Position numbers and translations under genes: made by a program
Source of the DNA: Telmatactis stephensoni
Taxonomy: Eukaryota > Cnidaria > Anthozoa > Actiniaria > Isophelliidae
Direction of reading: 5' to 3'
DNA length: 64,000 nt
NCBI GenBank assembly: GCA_029948255.1
Contig: JALIZF010001274.1
Location: 146,229 to 210,228 of the forward strand
The notes under the pieces: generated by a model
What the model was told of the DNA's origin: nothing
Database searches by the model: none
Seen by the model: only the letters and a program-made list of their open reading frames with translations
Shown: piece by piece, positions 24,417-36,094 of the stretch
Numbering within the stretch: the first letter of the stretch is position 1
Layout of the letters: the number at the start of each line of letters is the position of its first letter

Positions 24417-24671
24417 TATAGACGACTTTCAAAAATGGCAGACTCATTGTTCGCGAGAACGAGGCCAGAAAGGCCTCCAGAATTATCATGGCATCAAATA
24501 ATTCTAAGTATATCTTGTAAAATGTACGTACAGAAATTAGGTATTTGAAAAGGAAGAGGAACACATCGTCTTTGATAGCAATAGAAGTGTCGCCACGCTT
24601 ATTTTCTTGTAACAATGCCTTTGTGGCCTCGTTCTCATGCACTAAGCCGCCATTTTTGAAAGTCGTCTATA
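24417..24671. mobile_element. MITE-like element, 255 bp
   Basis: Perfect inverted ends of at least 23 bp, TATAGACGACTTTCAAAAAT and its complement, continuing into GGC. The inner segment has further imperfect pairing (GCGAGAACGAGG with CCTCGTTCTC). Non-coding. Confidence 0.7.
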
Positions 24672-24792
24672 GACCCTTTCCCTTATGACGTGTTGACCTA
24701 CATTCACAAAATTTCTCTGAGAATACAAAGGCAATAGTGAAAGTTACTATAACAAAAGAAGCTACGGTAAGGATTCTGGATGTGTACAGATG

Positions 24793-25172
24793 AGGCCACG
24801 TCCACACGGAAACGTTCGAATTCTCGTACGTAAACGTTGAAATTTTTGATCATTGACATGTTTCCTCCACACGAAAACGCTCATCATTTCCATTGTAAGC
24901 GCTTAATTTTTGAAAACAAACTTCAAAGTGACTATTTTTGCTCATCTATCGTTTCTCTATGGACAGTCGTATATGGCTATTTTAGAAAACGCTAGGTAAA
25001 AATATAGTCACTGCGCATTTTATTAGTACCAGGGATCCACGAGGCCGTTTTCACATCGTTCTCGTGTGAACAGGCAAAAACGATAAGGAAACGATCGTGT
25101 AGACGGACTGAACGTTTTAGTCGTTTACATTTAGTCGTTTACACAACGTTTCCGTGTAATTAAACTGGGCCT
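24793..25172. mobile_element. MITE-like element, 380 bp
   Basis: Inverted ends AGGCCACGTCCACACGGAAA and the complement of TTTCCGTGTAATTAAACTGG, followed by GCCT. The interior contains several AACGTT/AAACG motifs. This is similar to common non-autonomous DNA transposons; no transposase. Confidence 0.55.
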
Positions 25173-25548
25173 GAAACGTCATATGAGTTAAGATTTATTG
25201 AGAAGCACAATCTGGATAAATTTTGACGAAATTTATCACGATTAATTAAATATATTATTTATGGCAAAACACAGATATCTACCTGTATGTGAATATACTT
25301 CAAATGAAGTGTTCTCTTAACTGGGGTTCTTCCTTTGTTTAAAGTGTTGTACAGTGAATAAGACCAACAGGAAGAACTTTCTCAATGACACCTGCTCTTT
25401 TTGAAGAAATTGTTTTATTGGTTTTGGCTTTTGGGGCACAGGTTGTTTGCCTAAGGACCGGGGCAAATGGCTTCAACATTTGCTTCAACATCCGTTCAAT
25501 TTTGTTGAATAGCAATGTTGAGACCGTTTGGCACATCCTTTCAGCCGG

Positions 25549-25632
25549 TTGAATCGATGTTGAATCGATGTTGAATCGATGTTGAATCGATGTTGAATCG
25601 ATGTTGAATCGATGTTGAATCGATGTTGAATC
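25549..25632. repeat. 11-bp tandem repeat (TTGAATCGATG)n
   Basis: About seven to eight perfect copies of TTGAATCGATG, followed by a G-run at 25648-25665. Degenerate flanking sequence (TTCAACA..., GTTGAA...) shows a wider, older version of the repeat on both sides. Confidence 0.9.
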
Positions 25633-25669
25633 GATGTTGAATGAGTTTAGGGGGGGGGGGGGGGAGGGG

Positions 25670-26151
25670 CAAACGCTTTCAACCAGGTTTCAACATAGAT
25701 TGCTCATTCAACAAATCGAACGGTCGTTGAAGCAAATGTTGAAACCGTTTGCCCGGGCCTTTACGGAGACAAATATTCCCAGGAAACTCTGCGGCCTCAC
25801 CTTAATTTGACCATTTTAAAAACTGCCTACAATAATTCCTTTTCTCAAGGTTTTGCGTGTGCATTTGAATTTCAACTTTAGCCTTGTTTCAAAGCTATCA
25901 GCTGAAACTAGGGAATTTATAAGAGGGAGTTGCAGACGCAACTGAATATATTTTGGTTGTTAGGGTAGGTATCCAGGATTATCTTCAGGAGGGGGTGCAC
26001 CGTCTTCAGGAAGGGGTGCACCATCATATAAATAGGAAACTGCGGAGAGATTATTTTGGAAAAATATTGAGAAAAAAAGGACTCAAAGTCGTCCCCGGAT
26101 GGGTGCGCACCCCCTGCACCCCTCCCTTAAATCCGCCCCTGTAGGGCTAGT
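25670..26151. other. Spacer without a gene
   Basis: A short direct repeat of AGGGGGTGCACC or AGGGGTGCACC occurs around 25988-26023. No coding region is supported. Confidence 0.45.
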
Positions 26152-26302
26152 TTTTACGAGCGATGGAAGCAGAAGCGGAAGCAACATAGGCAGACTCAGT
26201 GTTGCATTTCTCACCTAGGTGTGAAAATAAGACAATGAACAGTGCATACCGAGTCTGCGTATGATCCTTCCGCTTCTGTTTCCCTCGCTCGTGAAAACCA
26301 GG
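26152..26302. mobile_element. MITE-like element, 150 bp
   Basis: Inverted ends: GTTTTTACGAGCGATGGAAG on the left and the complement of CTCGCTCGTGAAAAC on the right. Pairing of GCAGAAGCGGAAG with CTTCCGCTTCTG extends it inward. A diverged related half (GCTTGCGCTTATGC, GTCGCTAGTGTGAAC) lies just downstream at about 26390-26425. Confidence 0.55.
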
Positions 26303-26459
26303 ATTTAGGGTACACAATAGCGTATTGCTCATTATAAGTTTTTGTTTTTTCTCACACGAGTGATAAATGCGCCACTGAGTCTGCGTATATTGCTTGCGCT
26401 TATGCTTATGTCGCTAGTGTGAACTGGCCCGCAGGCTTGATGTACCGTACGCTATTGCG

Positions 26460-27420
26460 GTAACTGGGTTGGCCACTCTTAAGCCACAAAAGCTTTTACT
26501 GTTTTCAGCTAAAACTTTTCAGGGAAAAAAACTCTTGTACGTTTTAGAACAACAATCTAACGTCCCATTTTTGTTAAAATTGAGGCAACCCAGCACTGGT
26601 CAACACTCACAAAGGAAATTAATAAAAGCAACAAATTTCCTTCAAGATGGTGAGAGCTATGTGTTGGTGATGTGATAGTATTGTAAACATCAGATTTACA
26701 ATCAAGGTTAATTTGCCATTCTGGGTTGAAATTTGATCATGAAGGAAAAATCTTGTGTGTTCTAAAACAACAATTTTTAAAATTTCTCACTTTTACTAAA
26801 ATTGAGGCAATCCGACACTCTCACGGGAAATCTATAAAAACCGCACGTAACTTAGTTTTGATGTCACTGATTTTCGACCAATCAGCTGAAGCGACATTTG
26901 AGATAATTTATTCAGTTGTGTCTCCATCTCTTTCCCTCACCTATCAGGAAAAAAAATTCGTTTGTCGTGACACTTCAACTAATTAAGGCCCGCCAGTGGC
27001 TCGTCCAGTAAACAGGACTCGTTATATTCACTTTGACGTGTAATTAAGAAGTCTGCTTTTTGTGAGACGACGGCACCGGATGGAGACAACTCAATCTCAA
27101 AACAATAAATTCGGAAAAACACACACAGTTGCCATGGTAATTACCAATACCCAGTCCACACCAACTTGAAAATTGCTGGGTAATTTCAACTATTCCTTCG
27201 TGAAGCAAAGGAAAAAAAAAGTAGTAGCCGTGTTGGATAAAATAAAATAAAATTGTCTTATTTGAATATTGTTAGCTTTTCTTTTATCTGCACAGGTTTA
27301 AAAGCTATGTCAGTTCACTTTTCGAAGTAGTTGAGTGTAAAGCGATTCAACCTCGCGGTCAGTTGTTTTTCATCAAATTTTCAGAAATTTCTTAGGTTAT
27401 ATTATTAATAATAGCATGTT
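26460..27420. other. Spacer with two diverged tandem segments
   Basis: Segments around 26520-26640 and 26745-26860 share (T/A)CTTGT(A/G)(C/T)GTT(T/C)TA(G/A)AACAACAA and AAAATTGAGGCAA. This indicates an old tandem duplication. Frames of 68 and 86 codons cover them but show no domain. Confidence 0.4.
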
Positions 27421-27428
<8 letters not shown>

Positions 27429-27454
<26 letters not shown>

Positions 27455-27525
27455 ATATTTCAAAATTGACCCAAATTTTGTTTAACAACTTTGAAATATC
27501 ACTCGTGGTATTTATGCCAAATATC
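27429..27525. repeat. Near-perfect hairpin, 36-bp arms
   Basis: GATATTTGGCATAAATACCA on the left is matched by TGGTATTTATGCCAAATATC on the right, and the pairing continues inward apart from a CTCG/CGAG block. It may be the remnant of a foldback element. AT-rich AAAAT/AAATT runs follow at 27550-27665. Confidence 0.65.
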
Positions 27526-27969
27526 AGAACAAACCATGCTATTACCTATACTAAAATAAAACAAAATGAAATAAAATGTAATAAAATAAAATACAAAAAA
27601 ATAAAAAAATAAAAAAATAAAATTAAATTAAATAAAAATTAAATTAAATTAAATTAAATTAAAATAAATGTTTTGTTGAAGTGCATCCAAAATGGCTGCC
27701 GTGACGTCACAATACTCAAGATTCAGACTGTTTACATTTAGAAGTGTCAGAATATATAAAGCATAAGCAATTTGGAATAAAATATTTATTATTTTGAAAT
27801 AGTTTGCTAGTAATATTCAATTATGAATAAAATGTAATATTTGAAGGTCAAAGAATAGCCTATGTACACAAATTGGGAGGCTGTTTGATGATTACCAACA
27901 TAATAGCATGGTTGCCTCGGATTCTATTGTTCCGAGAGGAGCATTTAATGGCTAAATGCCCCCTCACTG

Positions 27970-28075
27970 CTACTAATCGAACCTCATGCATAAGCATTAG
28001 GTACGATTAGTAACTAATCGTACCTAATGCATAAAACATGAGGTACGATTAGTAACCAATCATACCTCATGTTTA
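27970..28075. repeat. Nested palindromes with TACGATTAGT units
   Basis: The unit ACTAATCG(T/A)ACCTCATG or ACCTAATGCATAA appears four times in alternating orientation within about 105 bp, so several hairpins can form. No gene. Confidence 0.5.
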
Positions 28076-28555
28076 TGCAAGAGTCCAACTATGGATACGT
28101 CCCTGAGAAATTTCCTGAGGACACATCCGCAGCTAGCAGTACTTGAATTATGCAAATTAGCTTCAAGTAACCTTTCAGTGTAGTCTAAACCATGTGGGAT
28201 GGATTACAATACTATTCAGCATGCTTGTCACATTTGGGATGGACTGGAATAATCTTGCGCATGCGTGGCACGACAATGTTATCACACAACGCTTTTTTAT
28301 TTTCAATATTATTTGGTGAATATAAATAACTGTTTTAGACAAGTGAGTTGTAACGAGTTGTAACGAGTGAGTTGTTTCCTTTGTGTTAGGTCTTTCTTGC
28401 ACTTAGTTTTGTACTGTTCTGGTTGAGTGATAGTGTCTAAATAGAGTTCCCTATAGAGTAATAACAGCACTTTTAATTTATTCATTTGTAACTTGTTATT
28501 TGGTCCAAATCGTTCTAGTTTTCCTATATACTTCCTCGGCAACCATACTATTACA

Positions 28556-28684
28556 AAGTAATAGCATGGCTATTTCGGTTGATTAGTGATTAAATGTCGG
28601 CCTACGGCCTCGGGACTTCCACTAAACCTCCCTCGGCTTCGGGTACATTTAATCACTAATCAACCTCATAGCCATGCTATTACT
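28556..28684. repeat. Foldback element
   Basis: AGTAATAGCATGGCTAT near the left end and ATAGCCATGCTATTACTTA at the right end are complementary. Inside them GTTGATTAGTGATTAAATGT pairs with ACATTTAATCACTAATCAAC. It forms a near-perfect 130-bp hairpin. A related ATAGCATGG end occurs at 27901. Confidence 0.65.
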
Positions 28685-29039
28685 TATAATTATAAATCCA
28701 ATTATTACTCGTGCCAGGTCTCTGGCCGCACGAGGTAAAAAATGCAGCGAGTTTTGTATTCACTACTTCCCGTCGACCTTCCCATCATGCCTTTCACTAA
28801 CCACATGGCCGAGTCTGCAATTAATGGGTCAGAAGTTATCTTTTCTAATCCTGGCTGTGGGTTTCCTGTCACTAAACCACATGGATAACAAGCCAAAGCT
28901 GAAAAATACCGACGAAAATATGGACTTTGGGGGCCAAACTGTGTACCATGACAAGCGAAATCTGACATTCTTCACTCGTCAGAATGTTCAGATTGTTGCT
29001 AAGTTGTATTTTAATGATTAGGAGATCTTAAACACTGAG

Positions 29040-29395
29040 ATCATCAACACTTCCACTCGTGAGGGAGCTGTCCTAGCAGCAAAAAATGAGGAGACTATTA
29101 ATAATATTGGGGTAGCGACCTCTTCCATTTGTGAGGGATGAACTGTCCTAGCACGAGTGACTGTTCGATTAACAGTCAATAACGAAGAGACCATCAGAGT
29201 GAAAATGGTCGCTACCCCTTCCATTCGTGAGGGAACTGTCCTAGCAGTGACTGTTCGATTAACAGTCGATAACGAAGAGACCATCAGAGTTAAAATGGTC
29301 GCTACCTCTTCCATTCGTAAGAGAGCTGTTCTAGCAGCGGTTGCTCAAAGAGCAGCCATTAACGAAGAGACCACTAGTGAAGCCGAACAGTCAAA
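29040..29395. repeat. 90-bp minisatellite, about four copies
   Basis: CTGTTCGATTAACAGTC starts at 29161 and 29251, and related units (CTTCCA(C/T)TCGTGAGGG...CTGTCCTAGCA) flank it on both sides. The period is a multiple of three and keeps a frame open on each strand. No known protein repeat is recognised, and the outer units are degenerate. Confidence 0.7.
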
Positions 29396-29439
29396 GTATT
29401 ACAAAACAAGCAAAATATTCACAAGATGTCACTGAGTAT

Positions 29440-30238
29440 TACAAAATAATGAAGGTGTCATTCTCATTTGATGTACATAAATTTAATGTTATTTTATTCA
29501 ATGCAATAGTTGAAGTCAAGTTCTTAATTAATGAAATAAATACCAATGTTGGATATTATTTTATTGTGTTGTTTTGTGTATTATACTTGTGTCAAAAATA
29601 TTGTGTATCCATGAGGCAATTAATACTTTCAGGTGATATTGAGCTAATGTTTTAAAGACCTTTTTTCACCATGATCAATGTTTATTTATTTCATATCATT
29701 GACCGAAAGAGCCTTGACAACTCATTTTCAGGGCACGAGTCAACCCTGGAATCAGGGTCTCGTTTTCAATAAGAACAACTAATGTCATCGTGCTAGATAT
29801 ATATCAATTAATTTCAAGAACTAAAACAGAAATTTCCTTTCTCTGTCTGCTGTCGATAGAAGAATGTTTTGATATAAAAAATTCGCATCAGTTTTAGTAT
29901 AAATTTAGAATATTTCAAAAAAGTCTTAATGGTAATATCGTTCTGTGAACGTGAGTTTTTATTGACATAGCCGGTTATTAGATTGAAATTCTTTGGTAAA
30001 TTAATTAAGCATGCATAATTATGAAGTTCTCAAAAACTTACCCACGGAGGAAAAATAAAATACAATAAAATAACGCTATCCATGACAAAAACAGATTTTA
30101 TGGACTGACGAGACCATAACATCAAATTATAATATTTTTTATTAGAAGGGTGGGGAGGGGGGATTCTATGCTGAAAAGTTCTTTAAATGCTAAAAGGTGT
30201 ATACGGAAAACAAGTTCCATCAATTTTTCTTAATTGAT
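29440..30238. other. Spacer and 3' flank of the third GPCR
   Basis: AT-rich DNA. The GGGCACGAGTCAACCC end of the dispersed repeat family is visible near 29733. No gene was recognised. Confidence 0.45.
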
Positions 30239-31171
30239 TCATAATGACCCATTAATGAAAAAACGAAAACGCAAGATAAGAGGCTTCCGAAATTCCTTTT
30301 TGAGAAATGCGTAGACCATAAAGTTCACCGAAGAGTTGACATAAACAAATATCATTGAAATGTCTCGAAAAAGATGAGTTCTATTACAAATATTAAACTC
30401 TCTGCAAAAGGAATAGACAATATTCAAAGAATAGCAAAATATGAACAAAAACACAATACCGCCTAATACCCTCACTGATGTTAGATTGTGGGTTTTGTGG
30501 GAAGGAGTTTTTGTTTGAACGCTAATGCTGGTCGTCGAATGATTATAAGCAACTTGCAGACGCTGTGATCTCTGCCGTACGATTTGTCGTCGTACAACCA
30601 GAAATATTCTTGCAAAAGCAAAAAGCATGATAAGGCATGGAGGTAGTCCTAGCACTAGAGTGAAAATCAGTCGATAAACTCGATCCCTCGAGAAAAGAAT
30701 TTCCGTGCTCTCATAAAGCCAAGTCAGTTGTACAAACGAGCAGAAGAAAGCAAAAATCCATGCAAATGCTATTAACAAGACTGCTGATCGCTTCGTTATG
30801 ACAGTCTTGTACCGCATAGGGTATAATACAGCTGTGTAGCGATCCAATGTCATGACAATTAAATTAGCCATAGACGCGACCAACAAGAAGTTATAAAATA
30901 CTACTTGTAGCTGTAGCTCACACTGTACAATCTTGCTGCATAGAAACAAAGTTGGTGTTATAAATAGACCGACGCACAAGTCAGCGACAGCTAGAGATAA
31001 GATAAACATATTTTGTTTTGTACGCAATTTAGAAGTCGACCCAATGATGTATATAACTACAGTGTTGCCTATGACAGATAATAGAGATATAAGAAGCGTA
31101 AGGATCCAGTACCAAAGTTTATGATTCTCAAGGGGCCATATTTCTTCGCTACCATTACTACGGTTATTCAT
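30239..31171 (-). CDS. Rhodopsin-class G protein-coupled receptor
   Basis: A single-exon minus-strand frame of 310 residues. An N-terminal NRS/NGS glycosylation region is followed by seven membrane helices. Landmarks are VIGNTVVIYII in helix 1, LSLAVADLCVG in helix 2, LDRYTAVLYPMRY at the end of helix 3, and NSSVNFMVYAFLKKEFRKP through helix 7 and helix 8. As in the other two receptors of this window, NPxxY is replaced by NSxxNxxxY and no CWxP is seen. The third intracellular loop is Ser/Thr/Arg-rich. Role: plasma-membrane signalling; ligand unknown. Confidence 0.85.
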   Translation of the reverse strand: MNNRSNGSEEIWPLENHKLWYWILTLLISLLSVIGNTVVIYIIGSTSKLRTKQNMFILSLAVADLCVGLFITPTLFLCSKIVQCELQLQVVFYNFLLVASMANLIVMTLDRYTAVLYPMRYKTVITKRSAVLLIAFAWIFAFFCSFVQLTWLYESTEILFSRDRVYRLIFTLVLGLPPCLIMLFAFARIFLVVRRQIVRQRSQRLQVAYNHSTTSISVQTKTPSHKTHNLTSVRVLGGIVFLFIFCYSLNIVYSFCREFNICNRTHLFRDISMIFVYVNSSVNFMVYAFLKKEFRKPLILRFRFFINGSL

Positions 31172-32590
31172 GATAGAACTGCTTCACAATTAAAAGACGT
31201 CAAAGAAAAGGTTCTTTAGGAAAATTTTCTTTAAAGTAAATGTATCCAGCTGTTAAGGTGTTCTGTTATCGCAGGTGTAATAATATCCCCATAAACTCCA
31301 TGCAATAAAACAGTTTTTCTGATTGTACGTAAACAGAAGAAGATGGTACTTGATGGTAATCCGTAATGCTGGTCAAGCTGTATTTAGGGCTGCACTCGGT
31401 TTTGATCTTCAGATAAGAGACAGGAGCTTTTGTGCACCGAAGGTCCACTCTTTTCAAAGGTTTTTAATTAAGAAAATGATTATTCATGAAATGTGCTTCA
31501 TCTGTTGTAAATACATCTTTAGCTAAATGTGAAAGGAATCCTTGTCTTGTCAGTGGCAATTATTGATGAGCGATTCCTCGGGGGGTTTCCACTGGGTCCT
31601 TTGTCGTTGCTTTGTTGCTTTCTCCCTTCAACAAGAACTTTTTGCAAACACTTCGTGAAGTGCGTCACACTGTGGATTGAAACTCGGTGAACTTTCACCA
31701 GTCAAATTAAAACGGCGAAGGAGTTCCTCAGGCGTCACTTCCGGGCCACTTCTTATCTAATACAACATGATCAAAAGAGCTGCTTTGGCAGTTTTAACGG
31801 TACAAGTTCCCAGGAGGAAATATTCTTGAGTCTTTCTTGGTCTTTGCAACACAAATGATCAGTATTTGACTTGAAAGTGATATGAGCTTAAAAGCACAGT
31901 TTAAACTTCCTGAAAGGGAATTGTCCGAAGGATTGTCAGTTTGTCAAAACTGACCCAATGACTTGAGAGAAATGTTGTCAACCAATCCGTGAATTAATAG
32001 TTGAATCCACTTCGGTCTATAATCAAATGAATACAAGAAGTAAACAAAATTGGAAAACCGTGCAGCGGGAGTCCAACTTGTTTATTCAAAAGTCCCGTTA
32101 CTTTAATCGTAATTATTACAATTTCTGAAAAAATAAGAGACAAGATTAGCATTTGAGGGTGTTAATTTTTAAATCAAAATTTACATAGTAAAATTCAACA
32201 CCTTTCTGCTAGTTGCTTTGCTACAGTGATTTGAATAAGTTCTATGATTGGCTGATGAATTTGAAACAGTATGATCGGCTCATGCAACTGTCCGATTACC
32301 AGATTATAAGTTAAGTGAAAATAGAGCAGTGTTTACACCAATCAGATTTCAGGAAATTATGAAACATATAATTAAATATATATGTTTAATTCCATAGTTT
32401 AATAAGATATATTATCTTTTTTCACACAACAGTATGTCACACTCGCTACCGCTTTAATATGGAGAAACATAAATAAATATGTATAATAGCATGCAGTTGG
32501 GAAAATAATCAAACTCACCTTCATATATATACTTGATTGATCACCATACACATAAGACATCGAAGCTTTTGGAAAATGCTGACTCTATCA
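31172..32590. other. Intergenic DNA without a supported gene
   Basis: Promoter flank of the minus-strand receptor gene and AT-rich spacer. No domain or long repeat was found. Confidence 0.5.
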
Positions 32591-32599
32591 TTATGACTA

Positions 32600-33560
32600 T
32601 CAAGACTGTTCCGCACAAAATTCAGCGTGAAATGTCTAAAAACTGATTCACTGTATACAATAATAATCACCTGTGCAGCGTGATATTTAATCAGTGTGAA
32701 ATCAGTCTGATGTCGATTGTCTCTTTGTGAGCCAAACTTCCAGAGTACACTAGATGATCAAAATATCCCGCATTAAACATCAAAGTTCTTAAAGCACTGT
32801 TTCTTTTTGCACAATTTCAGTTGTGAAGCCGGTTTGTCTGAAAGTCGATCCACTTTACGGCATTAATCGACTGTGCAGCGCCAAATTCAACTGGGAAAAT
32901 CAGTCTGATGTCGATCACCTCTTTGTAAATGAAACTTCCAGAACCGACAATTGATTAAAATGTCTAAAATGTCTATTATGTAGTACTATACTAACACTGT
33001 TCTGCACAAATTCCAGCTGGGAAGGTTGTGTGAAAGTTGATGTATTTTACAGTACGTAATAACCGGCCGAGTTTTCGCCCCTATATTCAATAGTGAAACT
33101 AATCAGTCTACTGTCGATGGCCTCTTTGCGAGCGAAACTTCCAGAAAACGGACGATTAAAATATCCATTAAACTTCAAAGTTCTTATAGTACTAATATCG
33201 TTCTGTATATATTTCATGCAACTATGAAGTTTGACTGAAAATCGATGCACTTTAAAGTATTAATCGACTGCTCCACGGCAAATCCAATTGTTGAATCAGT
33301 CTGTTAGTTCATCTCTTTGTGTCAATGAAACTTCCTGAACGCCTTTGCAATATTAACATCCATTAATCACCGACATTCTTGTAATACTGAACAGTGACTC
33401 TTGAATTGCAGGACACTCAATGTACCACATCTAAACGGTTGAATTTCAATAGTGAAGTCAATCTTTACTTGCAGTCTGCATGAATGAAATTATTAAGGTA
33501 CCGATTAAACTCGTGAGGCAGCTGTGTCGATCACCTCTTGTGAAAGAAGCGTCCAGAAAG
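32600..33560. repeat. Old degenerate tandem repeat, period about 190 bp
   Basis: CAGTCTGATGTCGAT, CTCTTTGTGAG or CTCTTTGTAAA, AAACTTCC(A/T)GAA, CATTAAAC(A/T)TCAAAGTTCTTA and TAATCGACTG recur in the same order four to five times with heavy divergence. It is an ancient satellite or decayed repeat; no reading frame is preserved. Confidence 0.55.
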
Positions 33561-34837
33561 ATGTTGCTCTTCTGGATGTCAAATTTCCTGGACGAACATT
33601 ACGGTTCAACTCCAATAGTAAAATCAATATAGTCTGCCGAACCCGCTTGTATCAGTCTTATTATTATTATGCTGATCAAATCGTGAGCTGCTTTAATCAA
33701 GACGTTCCTGACAATGACTTTTAGCATTCGTTCTTGACAACCATTTTGTTGACTTTGAGATTTCATATATCCTATCTGATTGGGCGCAACAGTCGACAGA
33801 GATGACAAACTATTACAGGTGGAAAAACACACGGGTGGAAGAATAAAAGATTTGTTTTGAGTAACCGTTATTGCAATAAATCCTTTCGCTGATAACATCA
33901 TGGCAATCTTTTGATTCTTTCACAAGTATCTCAAGGCGTAAGAGGTTTTTAAATAAGAATCACAATAAATGACTCTGAATCAATAGGGCATCATAATTCC
34001 TACGTATCCTATTGACTAAAGAGCTTTTTCTTTCATAAGTTAGATATGCATAGAAGATTTTATTTTTGTCGGCGTGGACGGTCACTATGGAAACCCTAAA
34101 ATATATTTACAAAGGTAACGGCGGCGGCCTTTACAATTACGACAGCATCTGATCAACTGGAAATGAGATAGAGTTGTTATGCTATGAGCTTCTTTTAATT
34201 TAAAATTCAGTATGAATAAGCCTGAAACTTAACCTGCTTTATCAAATAAAGTTTGATTGGTTGATGATTGTATGGCAAATCTTCTCGAAACCCAGACTGA
34301 AAGAGATTGTTATTAGTCCCAGCCTGATTCATATTACAACCTGATAAGTCAAATTAGCAAAGGGGGGGGGGGGGGGGGGGGGCAGTCAATGGAAAGGTTA
34401 AACTTCAAGGTCCAGTTCCCTCCAAAATATGCTTATTTCCTAGTTTCCCAAGGAAGAACTTTTTGGGACAAAAGCACGTGGGAATTTGTCCAGCAACTAG
34501 AAACAAAAACAAACTTCGCCCAAGTGCGAAATATACTTGAGATAACATTTGAATATTGTGAATGAAATTAAAACTTTAAAGTAATGTCAATGACATCATC
34601 ATTCAGATGAAGGCTAAAGTCTAAAATTTTAGGGGGGGCAATCGTCCCCCTCCCCCCCCCCCCCCCCCTCGCTCGCTACGCCTCTGGCAGGGGCGTAGGG
34701 AGGCCTGAACAAAAAAAAAGGGGGGGGGGGGGATTTTCTTAAGATCAAGTCCCTGCCAAAATATGCTAATTAATTCCCCAGGAAGAATAGACTAGGCACA
34801 AAACTGAAAAGTCCATCGCAAAAAGTGCAGAAGGCAT
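33561..34837. other. Spacer with G and C homopolymer runs
   Basis: G-runs at 34361-34382 and 34719-34732 and a C-run at 34651-34668 are present. The two G-runs share neighbouring sequence (AGGTCCAGTTCCCTCCAAAATATGC versus AGATCAAGTCCCTGCCAAAATATGC, compared in short blocks). No gene. Confidence 0.5.
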
Positions 34838-35165
34838 TTTGGGGTAGAGGCTGGTAACATAACTATTCTAAACTAATTTTTCATGCTGAATCCGAATATG
34901 ACAGTTGCCAAGACGTACCCTGCAATCTTATACGTGTAAATGACGTATTTTGTGAATTGCTACAGTCATTTCATACTAACGGCTTTTTCATGTAATTCCA
35001 AAAGTTCCCAAACTTAAACACAATGACCATAGCTGGAAAGAGCACATCAAAATCAGTAAAACTGTGAAGTTTGAAGGATATAAATTGAAAAGTCAAGGAG
35101 ATACGAATTTTCAAAAATCGAAATTTGCCTTGTATCTCTTGCATAACTGTAAGAGTTTTCATACA
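34838..35165 (+). repeat. Dispersed repeat, copy 1 (second copy at 40562-40855)
   Basis: About 320 bp shared with 40562-40855 at high identity. Both carry GGCAT(T)TTGGGGTA, CATGCTGAATCCGAATATGA or its variant, TACAGTCATTTCATACTAAC, and GACCATAGCTGGAAA. The same orientation and the absence of coding features suggest a transposon-derived repeat. The second copy lies in the spacer of the inverted duplication. Confidence 0.7.
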
Positions 35166-35943
35166 AAATTGCGTTTTTTGAAAATTTGAACAATTTTGCT
35201 GGGGGGCGCTGTGGGAGATTAAAACAAAAAATTCGCGCGTAAAAGTACGACATTCCAGTAACTGATGGTTAATTATTCAACGATCGCTAAAGTGTAAAAT
35301 TCCCTAACCGGATCCAATTCACACAGTAACGTGTTGGTAATGACTACTACTGCTTAATGTGCCTTCTATACAAATTTTGCGCCCACAATATAACTCGAAA
35401 GTGCGGAGTTCTGGCCCTTGTTTCAGCTTTATACTGACTTTGTTCGACGTGTGATATTTTCCCATCTGGGTTGCCTTCAATTTAAATCATTATTCACAGC
35501 GCACTCGCGGTAGGTAGACTGCTTATATCTCACTATTTCGTTAGTTGAAGATAATTTTGAAGAACGAAATCGCCAACGAAATGTTCCATGCCAACAAAAA
35601 AATTAATTCTTGCATTCGATCTGAAATGATTTCAAACCACAAACGCAGACATGCGCAGACAAATTGTACACATGCTCTCACTCGGACCTTTAATAAAACA
35701 CGAAAAATTTCAACAGATGCACTAATTTACATAACAGTCGTGATATATAGATAACAGATAACAGATGTATACAATAGAATTATTGAAATTGATTGAAATA
35801 TGCTATGAGTATCTAATAAATATGTAAACATTCTCTAATGTATTGTCTATAAATTCAAAATGTCCCTCTATATGTATAAACAAACTAATGCGCTACATAA
35901 TCAGTTGATTGACAGGTGTTTTTGGAATACAGTCTCAACTAGT

Positions 35944-36015
35944 GGCCAGAGCGGGACTCAAACTCGGGGTCGCCAGATTCCAAGACCGACGCTCTGACCA
36001 CTCGACCATGCTGCC
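35944..36015 (-). other. tRNA-like sequence (SINE head or tRNA pseudogene), copy A
   Basis: 72 nt on the minus strand with an A-box-like TGGTCGAGTGGTC and a B-box-like GAGTTTGAGTCC. The would-be anticodon loop is CTTGGAA (anticodon TGG). The acceptor and T stems contain mismatches, so a functional tRNA is unlikely. The same sequence lies at 44637-44708 downstream of the other IFIT-like copy. A tRNA-derived SINE head is the likeliest reading. Confidence 0.55.
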
Positions 36016-36094
36016 TCCTATACATGATAGATCATCAAGCAATACACAATTTCTCGCATGGTCTTTTAAAATATCAAGGCATACAGTCTCTTCC

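Noticed and set aside
27970..28075. CRISPR-like array
   Set aside because: The repeated units alternate in orientation, have no regular unique spacers, and the genome is eukaryotic.
28674..29021. 115-codon ORF beside the foldback element
   Set aside because: It starts inside a foldback repeat, shows no domain and has an equally long frame on the other strand.
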